Positions 46,600 through 58,451 are shown, counted from the first letter of the stretch. The stretch is 64,000 bases of DNA from Macrocystis pyrifera (GCA_031763025.1 JASSKH010000038.1:1777001-1841000); one strand, 5' to 3'. Translations and numbers: made by a program. The notes: generated by a model not told the origin, from the letters alone.

Positions 46600-48500
46600 C
46601 TACATACATCTGAACTTCCGCCGCAGCACCTCGAAGGGAGATACAAGCAATGCCCTGCCTTCCCACGACATCACCCCCCTGGCTCGTCCATCCGACACTT
46701 ACGCTAACCGTCCTAATACATCACCTCACACGGAGCGTTTGCCACGCATTCCATGACGTACACCTCTGACATACACCTCCCCATCTTTTATGAGGCTGCC
46801 AAATCAAGTATAACCGAACCAATCGCCTGCTATTATTCCCATTAACAAACGCCATACCTGTTTTCTTCAATCGAGAGTAGCTGCCCCTCGTGCACACCAG
46901 AGGGAGCGACCCCCAACACACACCTCTTCGTACGCCACCAGGCTTCATGGCTGAGTATTGCAAACTCAACGAATGTCAGTATCCCCATCGTACCTCGCTA
47001 CTTCGTCGCGGATGCGTTTGCCCCCCAGGCATACCCACGAGAACGATCACCGAAACACAAACCACCCATGACATATATCTCCCTCTAGTTTATCAGGATT
47101 GTTAACGCGTTTGACCACACCAAATGCCTGCTATCCCACCCATCAACAAACAACATTCCAGGCCACTTCATTCGGGGTTAATATTTTCCTTGAGCATCTG
47201 ACAAGGAGCAACTACCCTCCCATAACTTAAACCTCCCTGTCGGCTATCCAGCTGCATACCCGAGTCCAGCTAAACCCAGTAGCTGCCATATTCCCCTTCA
47301 ACTAACGCCATGCCGAGTTACCCCATTCGGGAGTAAGCATCTCCTTGAACACGTTCACAAGAGCCGACTGCCAAAGCGTCGACCTCCCATGACATATACC
47401 GCGCTAAGCTGTTATCCGGCCGGATGGCCAGACTACCCATCGGTCGCCTCAAAGAGTCAAGCTATCAATATACGTGCCTCCAAATCTAGTCTCAGGCTGT
47501 ATAGCCGAGTCTGACCTAACCTAACATCGCCTTTGGTATTCACCAACTACCGTGGTATCTAGTCACTTCATCTGAGATGAAGCTTCCATCCAAGCATCTC
47601 CAGTGAAGTACAATAAGTACAAAAACGGAACTCCTTACAAGATTCCATCTATTCGTGTATTGTCAGGCTGCACATCCTAGTCCTAACCAAATCCACCGCC
47701 TGCTATCATACCCATCAACAAATGTCGTACGTGAATTCCTCGCTGCGGATTGCGTTGCCCCTCGGTCACCCCGAAGATAATGACAACTCTAGAGCGTCAA
47801 CCCTTAACGTCATATACCCCACCACATATGTTCTGGCTGCATCGCCGATCCTGACACAAACTGCATCCCCACCAACTAACGACATCATCCCTGGGTTCCT
47901 TATTCGGGAAAGAGACGTGCGCATCAACAACACACAACACACACATCACACGCACACTACTGCACACACGTTCACGCTACATGTACCCTGCATCTTGGTG
48001 AGTAACAATATCCTCCCACGCTCCCTAGTCCAAACTCCTAGACTATACTACTTTGGACTTTCAGATATCTTACGAAACCCTCTACAGTAGACTGATGCAA
48101 CACATAACATTGTAGTTAACTCACCGGCTACATCCAACGCCTACACGGACCGTATACACACCAACCATGAACAAACTGTATGTTGTGGTGCAGAGCAATT
48201 ATTTGCTCGCTACGAAGGAAAATGGTACACCACTGTCGACTTCCAACTGCCATACAAAAACCTCTGGGCTCACAGCGCTATTCCAAATGTCAGCATGCCT
48301 GTCATGAAAGCATACCGTTGTCCTGAACATTCACCAACCCACTTTGATCAAACCACTAAGGCTGGTGTAGAGCTAAACCAATCTCGCGTACACAAAATCT
48401 AAAATACTGCTGCTGTGCATTTTCAACGAGCCATACATACAACTCTGAAAACACGTGCTAGGGGAAGCGGTTCTGCATTATGCCGGCCACGCACTGAAAA
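46600..48500. repeat. AC-rich degenerate satellite C
   Basis: The clearest of the satellites. It repeats 'GCCTGCTATCATACCCATCA', then 'TTCATTCGGG.TTAA', 'TCCTTGA.CA', 'CTCCCATGACATATACC' and 'GGCTGCATA.CCGAGTC'. Copies start near 46826, 47126, 47282, 47528, 47697 and 47868. Spacing is irregular, most often about 155-170 bp. It ends about 400 bp from the stop codon of family copy C. Frames through it are not credible genes. Confidence 0.75.
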
Positions 48501-48911
48501 AATTCAAAACACCACAAGGAACATATAAGAAATAACCAAGCCGCCCATCCCCCGACAAGGGAATGGAACCAGATGACGACTGAGACAACCTGCTTCGGGG
48601 TTGCTGTCCGAGCGCCATGAGTGCTCGTTGATTGCACCCGTAACGACTGCGCTTTCCCTACGGGCAGCCAACCGGCCGCGGGCCAGTTTCGAACTTGCGT
48701 GTATATTCGATACGCCTGGTGATTCCGCTCGTGTTGATCTCTCGATTGTTCCACCTTCCCTGCCCATTGTCCATGCCGGCAATGCAATCTTCCAACTACG
48801 ACAGCCTGGTCTCGCTGACTCATCAACGTACCAACCAGGCCATGAGCAACCTATCGCCGCCCGCACTTCTTGGGGTTTCGTTTCATGTTGTAAACCTGAA
48901 ATTCAACAGTC

Positions 48912-51900
48912 TTAATACATTATACTTGCGGTGATTTCGTCGACGACCTTAAGATTATCGATCTCCTTCAGTCCTCGGTACAGTTGCCGGTAAAATGCAT
49001 TGGTGCTGCACCTGTTACATACGACACAACATGGCATAGCAGACGGAGCAGGGCGTCGATGTTTGGTGGTCATTGACCGCTCGGCTTCTGCGTGGACAGA
49101 TCGGCAGACGCGGAGATCACAACCAGTTTGGGCGTTCCGAAACGTATATTGACCTCATTGCAAGAAGGGTCAGGTTTATCAAACGATTTCCTCATGCATG
49201 GCCTCACCGGATCTTATTATGGTAGAACGGGTGCAGCGTCGGAGCCATCCACATGAAGCTCCAGCTGGCGCTTTCACAGTGGTCAGTCCTGCTCGTAACA
49301 ACATGGGCCAGATTCAAAACGTGAATGCGAGCGATATGGCAGAGATACCGATGAGACATGAAGGGAAGAGCGAAGTCAATGCAATGCTTTGTCAACGAGG
49401 TGTCGCAACGCTGAAGGTAGGCCAACGGACGGACAACGCCACGCCTACATCATCGGACTGTAGAGCTTTGGGTCTGCTTTTGTTCGTCATTAATGGGTAA
49501 CACGGGACAGCGCCGACCATACGTACTACAGCTCAAGCGCTCCGTTAGGTGGGTAATTGTGGCGGTACCTCGAAACCGGTTCTACTGCAATTCAAGGCTG
49601 TCCTTCAGGCTATATAATGAAATACACATGTCCATCGTCCACACTCACCAGGTAGTGGTTTCGCTGTTGAAGTCGATCTTGTATTTTACTCCCCACAAGA
49701 TCCTTGCGCCGAGTACGTGGTCTATCGCGTGAATGATGCAAGACAGGAAGATGCCTTCTTGTAGGTCAAGTGGGATGCCGTTGTCTCGCATGGCCCTACC
49801 ACAAAAGAGAAATGTAAGCGGTTTTCGATGAACATGGGTTGTCCGTGGCATGAAGGCGTAGTCCATCATGCATGACACATTTCATGTTGATAACAAACTT
49901 CGATGACGCCCACTCGTCCAGCAAGGCCCAAGACCGCTTCGCCTCATCAACTCACCATGTTTGCAGTCTTGGTTTGTTGTGTTCGACAGCAAGGCCAGTC
50001 TATCGCGCCGTGGGATGACATGGGCGACAATTCAACCTTCGTGTTCAGTATATACACTGTGTCATGGCAATCTTCACGGTGACGTTGGTTTCTTAAGAGG
50101 CCGATACATGGATGAGCATTGAGGAGTGTGGTGGTGCAAATGCCATCTTTATTGCTATTTGTGTGTCGACAAAGGGCACAGATATGCATTTACGCTCAGG
50201 CGAAACATTTGGGCTGTCGTTTCGCGGTGACGGAAAATGAAAATCAGGGTAAGTGATAGGATCGTCTTACCTGCGCAGAACGTGCCGCGCCCTCATCATG
50301 AAGTCCGACATAGGAAGCTCCAGCTCGCTCCAACGTTCAGTCCGTGCGTGGTCAGCACCACCAAGGGGGGACATGTTGCGCGACTCCGCCACAAGAGAGT
50401 CCCGCTTTGTCGGCGAACCCAGCCCCATCCACTTGTTTCCCTCCGTTCTGTAGAATACAAACGATCGCGGGATACGGATTCAGCTTCACAGTCTTCAGAT
50501 GATGTCAACGGCGGCGTAGTCGACGGCCGCCACGTTGCGTTCTGAACCGTTCAGAATGTAAGCAATCGAGGGGGTGGTCGGCCAGTCTTGCGAAGACGGA
50601 AAGGGTATCTATACTCTGCTGCGCGCGGACCGGTATGGATCTGGCATAGGCTCCCCTCGCCGGCAGGGTATCTGCCCTGAAAGTGCCAGCAATAGTTCTA
50701 CGGAACTTGAGGAAGTAAAACACGCAACGAGTGCGGCCGTACAACCATCAAGATGATAGAAGCGTAACAGCACCTTCCCGATCAACATTAAAAACGTAAA
50801 CACAACCCTTTTCAAAACCAACGATATATCCCTCTTCGCGATACGGTGGTGGGGTAGGCTTACACGAGACATGGGTTGCCGCTTGAAACGCACGTCGAAA
50901 GCATCAGGCACTCGATTTTATCTAGATCTCTACCTGGTGGTCGTGAGGGGACCCAGGGTACCGTAAAGGAGCCCGTGGTGCAGCCAAGTTGTTGTCCACG
51001 TCGACTCCATTAGCTTGGTTTTCAAATCATCATCTGACACGATGCGCTCAACCAGCGCGTTGCCAAGCGCGTGACACTTGGTATGGGCAGCCGTTGTCCA
51101 GTAAAAGTGGAGGAATGATACCTGGCATTCCGGGTCGGTCACCGGCTGTCCATTGACAATGAACGAGGAGATGACCACGGCCCACTTTCCGTCTTCTCCA
51201 CCGCATCTGGTTTTGGTGTACGTCATGCTCCATGATTTGATGGGTGTCACTACCCCTTCGTCGTACGTGCTGCCGCGTTTGCGACTGACGTGTTCCAGCA
51301 TGCATTCATCGACCCGGATGTAGTAATGACGCTCTTCGGTCGACCGCTGTAGCGCACAGTTTGTTTCTCTTGACGATGTTAGTGCAGCACGCTCGGCCAC
51401 CCGATCACGACGAAGGACGGTGACTAGACTGGTGCTTTCGACAAATGTCACAACATCTTCGGCCGTAGGTGTCCGCCAGAAGAGGGCGCTCCAGATCCCC
51501 AGCAAGACCGCAAAGGGGAACTTGATGAAGTACCTGTCGGTTGAAACACGAGAAACGAGGGGCAGGGTCATACGTGCGATGGTCGTGATTTAGGGCATTG
51601 GTCCACACTATCAATACTCGACACTTTAGCAGCTTTGATTTGGTTGTGGCAGCATCAATGTAGTAAATACGCATGAGTTTCCTCCGTTTCGGAGGGGTGG
51701 AGAGGCTATAATCTAGAAACGATTTTCTTTCACAATTCAGATGAGTTCCTTATTGTAATTATCGTAGACAATATAGTGGCTGACTGACATATAACGATTT
51801 GCAACCTTGGACGCTACTTACACAATTGACCAATCCGGAATCTTGAAGCACCGAACACAACTTTTCGGGTGCAGGAACATGCATTGTACGCACACGTGAT

Positions 51901-52277
51901 GGGAAACGTCAAGCACCATCGATGCGTTCGTTGTTGTCGTTTGGGTGCAGTGGGAAAGGAAGACTGATACATTTTGTTTTCCATGACCAAGCGATGGTGA
52001 CACGAGATCGCTTCAAATGTGGCGGCTAAAACTACGCCCGAACACAGTGCATCGGATTGAGGCAAATATATCTTAGACCTCTGAAATCTTGAGGCGTAAC
52101 AGATAGCACAAAACCAATGCTCGTCAGTGGGAACAAGCAACGGTACGCAACAGCATACATTGGAATTTGTAGGAAGTAGTGGGCCAGGTATCGCAGCAAG
52201 GGCTGTTTGAAGCTGTTCAGGTCAACGTCCACATTGGCGTTGATGGGCTTGAAAGAAGGTTTCGTCGCCTTGGAGAC
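48912..52277 (-). CDS. Tandem-family protein, copy C (intact over six exons)
   Basis: The exons on minus are 52277-52159, 51533-50934, 50447-50271, 49795-49649, 49288-49208 and 49011-48912 (stop TAA). Donors are GTATGC, GTAGAG, GTAAGA, GTGAGT and GTGAGG, and every acceptor is AG. All introns are phase 2 and exon lengths match copy A except for one codon. Counting from the first V-S-K, the 407 residues hold a hydrophobic segment at 41-59 (YFIKFPFAVLLGIWSALFW), H182/H190/H194 in HFYWTTAAHTKCH, H225-H226 in WLHH, H321/H325 in HAIDH, H367/H371 in LHPFYH, and R/K-rich stretches. The N-terminal exon is not found. The family is unknown to me. Clustered conserved histidines beside hydrophobic stretches suggest a membrane-associated metalloenzyme or haem enzyme, as inference. 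Confidence 0.8.
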
Positions 52278-54797
52278 CTGTGGTCGAATGACAAGAGGTC
52301 GGAGTGTGCGGTTTTAATCAGGCCTGCTAGAGGTGACACTCCATGATTGCAATGGGCAACTACGGTAGGACTAGGATACCCTCGCAATATCTGTGGAATC
52401 GACAGCCCACGCTCGGCTTGACCTAGAATCAACAATTGCGCGTGTATTGGGCACAATAGCTGTACTCTCTATCGCTAGACTTGATTTGGAACATTTCGGG
52501 ACATTGCACACATTTCGGATTGGTTATCGCTTCTGACTTTTGTTATACCGGGATGAGTTCGGCATATACGTGCAGACACATCTGTATCATTATGTGCTGC
52601 TGTGTTTCTTTGGTGCATATTCGGCTTTGTGGCCAGAAGGCTCCGCCAGGTGCTGGCAGCGATGCTGTTACGACCATCGTCACTACTCAGTGTGGTGTGT
52701 GCTACAGCTTGTAGAACCGCCCAGCACTCATGCGCTAAGCGGTTAACTGAAGTGTCGCAGAGCCAAAGATATTACACACCGAACGGATAAGATATTCCGG
52801 CTTCCAAAAGTGAATCCGTGGGACTCAATACTATCTAAACGTATGCTCCAAAAAATGTTACTGAGTAAAATCGGGTTCAGTCGTGACAGTCCCGCATGGA
52901 AAATGCACGACGCTTGGGTCGGCCGTCCAGTACGTCGCCTGCAAAGGGTGAAAGCCCAGGTGTGAACAGGAGCGGTATGTACGTTATTATGGTGATTTTG
53001 GCCTGACACACTTTGGTGTAGCGGTACCCGACAGCGGATCAGACAAGCAGAGAGGATCTTCGGTTTGGGGTGGGCATCCGTCGTGTCCGCTGAAAATATT
53101 CGCACGTACATATTTGTGGCTCAGCAACTGTTACCCATGACGACCAGCGAGGGAGCTGAAAATAAGACAGTCAACTTTGCAACCATCGATGAAATTCCAC
53201 AGCTAATAAAGGCCATATTCGTGGGTTCCGTGTTGCTCCATGCATAAACCGGATACATCGAAACGGCCACCTGCTGCAACTGAAGACAAGTGGGTTACTC
53301 CCATCACGCATCGAAGGGCTCGGTCGCCATTCGTGAAACGCGTCTGCTGCACCATGCACCCTCTTACGAGCATTTCTATACGGTCAACAGATCACACAAC
53401 CTTTACGCAAGGTGGCTTTTCATGGCGTTGGTTCATGTCACTACCGTCATTATTGCGGGCTCCTCCGGGCCTTTGAATGTGTTCTTCCCTGATTGACAGG
53501 AAAGTATATTACCATTTTGCCGTCAGAATACTCGCGCTACGCGCGCAGTGCTCACTTACTCACTTACCGTGCCGCAGGGGTACCTTATAGCGTATGGTAG
53601 TCTTCATGTTCCGGGTAAACATACCGCGTGTTTCCACCCTATTCCACTAGCTCGTCCCAAACATACACTGGCATTGCGAGTCTTTATGGTTCATTTTGTA
53701 CGATTTCCCGCGCTGGCAACCAATTCAAACCGAACCTCATCACGTATCTAACCTGTGCTCTTTGTCATGCACGTTTGATAGTCCCGAGTCTGTGAAAAGT
53801 GCCTTTCCCAGATTCTCCAGTGTCAACTATTAATACAATTATTCCGACGATCAAGTATTGATGATTGCCATCGAGATCGGTAGTCAGGTACCAATTACAT
53901 TTTCGACTACACGGTATACTTTGTTCACGCTACCCTCACGGTCACAGGGATACAAGTAGTTGTCTTCTTCCTTAAAGCTGACACCACGAGCACAGTAGAC
54001 CCTTTAGGTCTTTGGTGCATATATACCTACGAAACGCTTACCTTTGTACGGTACGAATCCAAAAGAATATTGGTGCCCGCTGGCTGCTACTGCTGCAGGT
54101 TTAGTATCGAAATAGTTTCTTTCGTAATATGGTTGTTACAGGGGCACAGCGAAGGAGTATTCCGCCATGCGCTCACCATTATTTTGCAGCTCGATAGCCG
54201 AAGTCCGCCCAGAAAGTGAGCAGTCCAATCGTCGGTGCTGTACGCAGCCAAGCGTGCGCCCCTGCTCATCACAATGACGGGCAAACAGGCAAATAAGCAG
54301 TTTATCGCCGGGTGTGGTCTATCGAGAGGTCGCAGAGCTTTACCGCTCGATACACGACAATGGCTTACTTTCTGCAACACGTTTGCTGCACTCGTACGCA
54401 GTATATTCTTGACTACTGCAGTACTATGAAACGAACTATCAAGCATGCCTGAAACCCACGCCAGCTGACTTCATGTTATATGTTGAAAGTGATGCCGTCG
54501 CGTATGAACACCGGTTAAATAAATTTTGACTGCTGTTGAAACCAAAGAGAACCCAGACCTCGTTTAACTAGGACAAATTTACCTAAAGTATAATATTTAG
54601 CGCGCACCAAAGGGTCTCCTCTATAAACCACAGCGAGGCAACGCGAGGACTTCAACGCAATACCCACTTCTCTGGCAATCGGGCAGGGTTGTGGGCAACA
54701 CTACGTGTCTCGCGTGGTCATTGGGTACCAAAAAGTACATGATACCTGAGATATGGATGATGGGGGAGGGAGGGTTTGTTCCCTCCAGATACTGTAG
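52278..54797. other. Unit C inter-gene stretch
   Basis: This is the counterpart of 40039-42588. The 119-codon minus frame at 54087-54446 and the plus frame at 54235-54429 overlap, and neither is kept open in unit B. The 5' end and promoter of family copy C should lie here, but I could not place them. Confidence 0.35.
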
Positions 54798-54980
54798 GTG
54801 TCGAAAGCTAATGCAGCAGCAGCGGAAGAGCAAGAACGTCCCCCTTGTTGGTATACCGAAATTGTGATGGGTGCAACGATGAAGCTGATTTCTCGGGTGT
54901 GTGTGCGTGTGGAAACGCGAGTTCCTTGCGGGTGTGTGGGTGTGCGGATTCCTTGCGGTGGCTTTAGAAAAAAAGCCTGA
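54798..54980 (+). CDS. Exon-like segment of plus-strand partner gene, unit C
   Basis: The segment follows CCAGATACTGTAG| and reads V-S-K-A-N-A-A-A-A-E-E-Q-E-R-P-P-C-W-Y-T then E-I-V-M-G-A-T, and remains open for 60 codons to a stop. It corresponds to 28163 (unit A) and 42589 (unit B, frameshifted). Agreement of C-W-x-x-E-I-V-M-G between A and C, despite DNA divergence, is the main support. Whether it ends at ATGG|GTGCAA or at the stop is unresolved. No function is assigned. Confidence 0.4.
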   Translation: MSKANAAAAEEQERPPCWYTEIVMGATMKLISRVCVRVETRVPCGCVGVRIPCGGFRKKA

Positions 54981-56780
54981 AGCTAAAAGATGAGCCGACA
55001 CCAGAAACGACAATATTCTTTATATTCGTATTCTTACGCGAAATCTATAAAAACAACCGTGGCCATCTACGCCAATTCGGAATGTTTGCACCGCTGAATG
55101 CATGGCCAGTCAATTTCTTAACGGCCTCCTTTATACCCGCGACTGCAACTGGTCCACCGACTACGGTTGAGTTTCTTCTGCATGCATGCATGTTCCGTGC
55201 CACGGCTAAACGTTGAGAGCAACGGACTGTTGTAGAACACGTTGACACCAACGTGTCTCACTCTCCAGTCGAACTGTGTGGACATTCCAGGATGTAGTTC
55301 CTCTCGATATTAATTTGCCTTCCTCTTTACCTTGTTTAACGGTTTATTTACTTTTTACGGTGAACATACCATTTCTGAGAAATATGATGAGCTCAGGCAA
55401 TATATATTACCTGGTCCACAAGAATCACAAGCACACATGTAGTCCCGTTAGCGTTTAGCAACGGTGTTCGCTAGATAGTACCTATTGTAGCCGCGCCAAT
55501 GATCTTCGAGTTGGACGTGCAATACTTCTCGCAGTCAATATGTACGGGGAATTATGAAGCTGTCCATGATAGAGACCTCTGAAGGTATGGGTGATCCCGG
55601 CTTCACCGTTCTATGACTCCAAGTCTCAACTCACCGAAGGAAGACTTATAGAAGTCTCCCGAGGGCTTATCTCACCCGAACGGAATGCCGGACCACTTCG
55701 GACTTGAACGACATGTACGCAGGTTACGACGAGAAAAACACAAAACTTAAACAATCTTCTGGCACTTTTGCCCAGTCGATCATTTTAGAATGCCACACTC
55801 GTCACAATCCCCCCGATGACTGCAGGGCGTCCTCAGCAGTTTGATCAACTCCTCACCTAGTTGCATGCTGCATGTGTTTCTCGTGCACCACGTATTCTTC
55901 GTCAACGCTGGCGTGACCCAGTGTTTGTTTGTTCGCCGTAAACTACTGTACTGTACATCCTCGGTTGACAGAAAATCATGGGGCAAGGGGGGGGGGGGGG
56001 GGCGAGGTTGAGATGTGATTGCCATAAACTTTAAGCTATCCTAGCTTTATTTTTTCCAAGAGGACCGTGAACAATGAAATCAAGCCCCAGCTCCGGTACG
56101 AGCGACAACCCTGAAGTACACGTCTATGATGCTTGCCCTGAGGTTTATCCGAAACAAGAATACCAGCCCGTGCTCAGGTACGCAAGGAGCACATGTAATT
56201 ATGGCACACTTTGACGATCGTAACGAGGATTTCCGATGACATAATATGCCTCTTTGAGTATTTTGGCGTAGGGCCCTCGCTGTCGCTGGGATTGCCTCGG
56301 GTACAATTTCGTTGTCGATGGAACTTTTCTGCCTCAGTATGATATGCAGCCACAAACGCCTACCAGGTACCTGGTATGTCTCTAGCAAGAGCGATCAGTA
56401 CGTATCTTGAACGTGCTTGACGACGTAAAGGAAAACACTGGGTGCCACGTAGAAGATAGTATACGTCGCCAACACAGCAGCAGATCAAACCATGGTGCAG
56501 CGACATAACATTTGGCCGGATATTTTTGCCGTTTTGGCCGAGCATCCAGGACAGATGCCAATTTGACTACGTGCCTTCTCGACGGCAAGCTATTTGATGC
56601 AATGCGCTTCAACAGCGATCTGTACTTTGTGTGTAGGTGCAGCGTAACGTCGGTGGGTCTAAAAGGCACCACTGTCTGTAGACTCCAGCCCTTCTCCGTG
56701 TTGCGGTGGCCTACAAAGCCCACTGGGCAATGTACTTCGCATTTCCTTGGTTTTATCCTGTAGCTGGGGTCAGGTATTGT
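54981..56780. other. No firm gene
   Basis: A minus frame of 223 codons (56382-57053) covers the end of this stretch and overlaps the plus frame described next. Its composition is less convincing (Arg, His and Cys scattered), and it is not open in unit B. A G16 run lies at 55987-56002, and an ACCAGGTACCTGGTAT double motif at 56363-56378. Confidence 0.4.
55987..56002. repeat. Poly-G run (16)
   Basis: Sixteen consecutive G. The corresponding site in unit B (near 44010) has seven, so the run has changed length since the duplication. Confidence 0.9.
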
Positions 56781-56805
56781 GTGTCTTTGATATGTTTGTT
56801 TAGCC

Positions 56806-57104
56806 GGGCATATAGATTGTCTCTCAGTGAGGCATGTAAAACATGCGCAGTGGTCATCCACCCTGAAGATCCCATGTATGCCTGCTCTATGCACGACATA
56901 TTTTACGCCGCTATACGACGGGTGACATCGATGGCGGTCGAATCCACCGTGGTATCCAGTACCACGTCGATCGACTTGACCAGTGTGAGGCCACCGTGCC
57001 TGGCAATGTGTAGCCTTGGCGTATACAGCTCCCAGGTATTGCTGATTGGTCACCAGGCGTCCTTGTCAATTCTCCGTAAAAAGTCGTCTAGGGTGAACGG
57101 CTAG
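56806..57104 (+). CDS. Candidate exon of plus-strand partner gene, unit C
   Basis: After a possible acceptor TATGTTTGTTTAG| the frame reads through C-K-T-C-A-V-V-I-H-P-E-D-P-M-Y-A-C-S-M-H, then an even mix of residues with GC-rich third positions, including L-G-V-Y-S-S-Q-V-L-L-I-G-H-Q. It ends at a TAG at 57102, with a possible donor (CTAGG|GTGAAC) just before. Unit B carries related text with a 4-base insertion near 45343 that shifts the frame, after which Y-A-C-S-x-H...A-x-R-R still align. A coding exon intact only in unit C is the simplest reading. Confidence 0.35.
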
Positions 57105-57395
57105 ATTAGTGCGGCCGAATTGTCTCCGAGTGTGTGCCTAGCCCCTTGCAGCATGATTCCATATCTAACTAAAAATACCACCCCTGGGTGCGGATACGTG
57201 TCGATGGTGCTCTGTTGATTGTACTCAGAAACACGACATATAAAAATCCATCGTAGATGGAAAGGGATTCCGGCAATAATAGGGTGTTGGGATATCGGGG
57301 TAATGGGTGCCCACCAATGCCACTCGTTAGATGTAGTTCCATTTGAGGCGAGTCGACTCGACAGCTCCGATGTCGTGTAAGAGGCGTTCCGTGTG

Positions 57396-57620
57396 ATGTC
57401 TGGAGTCCGTCTCGCGTTCCCGTGCCAGCTGCGTCTATACCTTCAGAGATCGATCAACACACTAGTGAAAACCGGTGATCTTCTATTGGCAAGCATAGCC
57501 CAGGCCAACCTACAGTGGTGGGAATCTGCTTCCAGCATGTCTATTCTTGGTGCGGCAACGTGTGTAGGCACATGTTTTTGCTGGGCCATGTTGAAAAAAA
57601 CACAGAACCAACAAGCGTAA
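57396..57620 (+). CDS. Small protein with C-terminal membrane segment
   Basis: An ATG at 57396 opens 74 codons ending in TAA. It begins M-S-G-V-R-L-A-F-P-C-Q-L-R-L-Y-L-Q-R-S-I, has an N-L-Q-W-W-E centre and a hydrophobic C-terminal stretch (SILGAATCVGTCFCWAML) followed by a short Lys/Gln tail, as in tail-anchored proteins. It may be a stand-alone gene or the last exon of the partner gene whose exon ends near 57100. There is no copy in units A or B. Confidence 0.4.
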   Translation: MSGVRLAFPCQLRLYLQRSINTLVKTGDLLLASIAQANLQWWESASSMSILGAATCVGTCFCWAMLKKTQNQQA

Positions 57621-57939
57621 AATATTACAACGGTTTTTGTTTTTTGAGTCTACCTAACGAAACCCAGCTCTACGAGTACTCGTAGGCAGACTGTGCCTGT
57701 CCACAGCAACGAGCGTGCGGGTCATGTCCTCGAGACATGCTGCAGGTGGTATTGTCAGGCCCACCCTCCTACTGATGAGGGGACGAAGAAGCAGGAGATG
57801 ATCTGCTGTAGTTGTTGTACAGCAGTAGTAGTGGTGGCACTTGCTGTTAGAAGCTCTGTTGGACACACGTCAGGTTGTAGATTTTTCGTCTTCAGATTAT
57901 GAGTGCTGAACCAGGAAACACATATACGAAGGGTTCACA

Positions 57940-58410
57940 CACAAGCCGAGCGTACAGCGACGCTGACCCTGGGCTCGTGCGTCCTACTGGTACTGCTGCT
58001 GCTGCTGTTTTGCTGCTGGAGAAGCTCTGCTGTAGATGTCGTACATCAGTATTAATAGTAGCGGCGGCACCTGCTACCTGCCACGAGAAGTTCTCTCTCT
58101 TGGACAGAGCATGTCGGGTGCAGATTTTCCGGTTTCAAATTGGTAGACCGAATATCGAGTTCGGAACCAACACAGGACAAAATCGAGTACGTGTACAAAA
58201 GGTTCAAGGGTTAGATTGACAAGCCGAGCGTAAAGCGACGCTGATGCTAGCCTCGTGTGTCCTACTGCTACTGCTGCTGCTGCTGTTTTGCTGCTGGAGA
58301 AGCTCTGCTGTTGACGTCGTACATCAGTAGTAGCGGTGGCACCTGCTACCTGCTACGAGAAGTTTTCTCTCTTGAACAGAGCGTGTCGGGTGCAGATTTA
58401 AATAGCTTCC
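57940..58410. repeat. 278-bp tandem duplication, two copies
   Basis: AAGCCGAGCG starts at 57943 and again at 58221. Both copies continue with GCGACGCTGA, TCCTACTG.TACTGCTGCTG, GGAGAAGCTCTGCTGT, GTACATCAGTA and CATGTCGGGTGCAGATTT or close variants. A partial third copy (GTTGTACAGCAGTAGTAGTG..GGCACTTGCTGTTAGAAGCTCT) lies just upstream at about 57810-57890. No credible coding frame spans it. Confidence 0.85.
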
Positions 58411-58451
58411 CTCACTGACGTTCGAGTTATCCTGTAGACGCATTGCGGGAC

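Larger units (their letters stand above)
46600..57215. repeat. Segmental tandem duplication, unit C
   Basis: This is the second copy of the unit described at 34900-45690, in the same orientation and the same order: satellite, family gene on minus, plus-strand segments. It retains intact coding signals where unit B is broken, so it is the better guide to the ancestral unit. Confidence 0.85.

Noticed and set aside
56382-57053. 223-codon minus frame
   Set aside because: The plus frame on the same bases has GC-rich third positions and partial conservation in unit B. The minus frame is broken in B.
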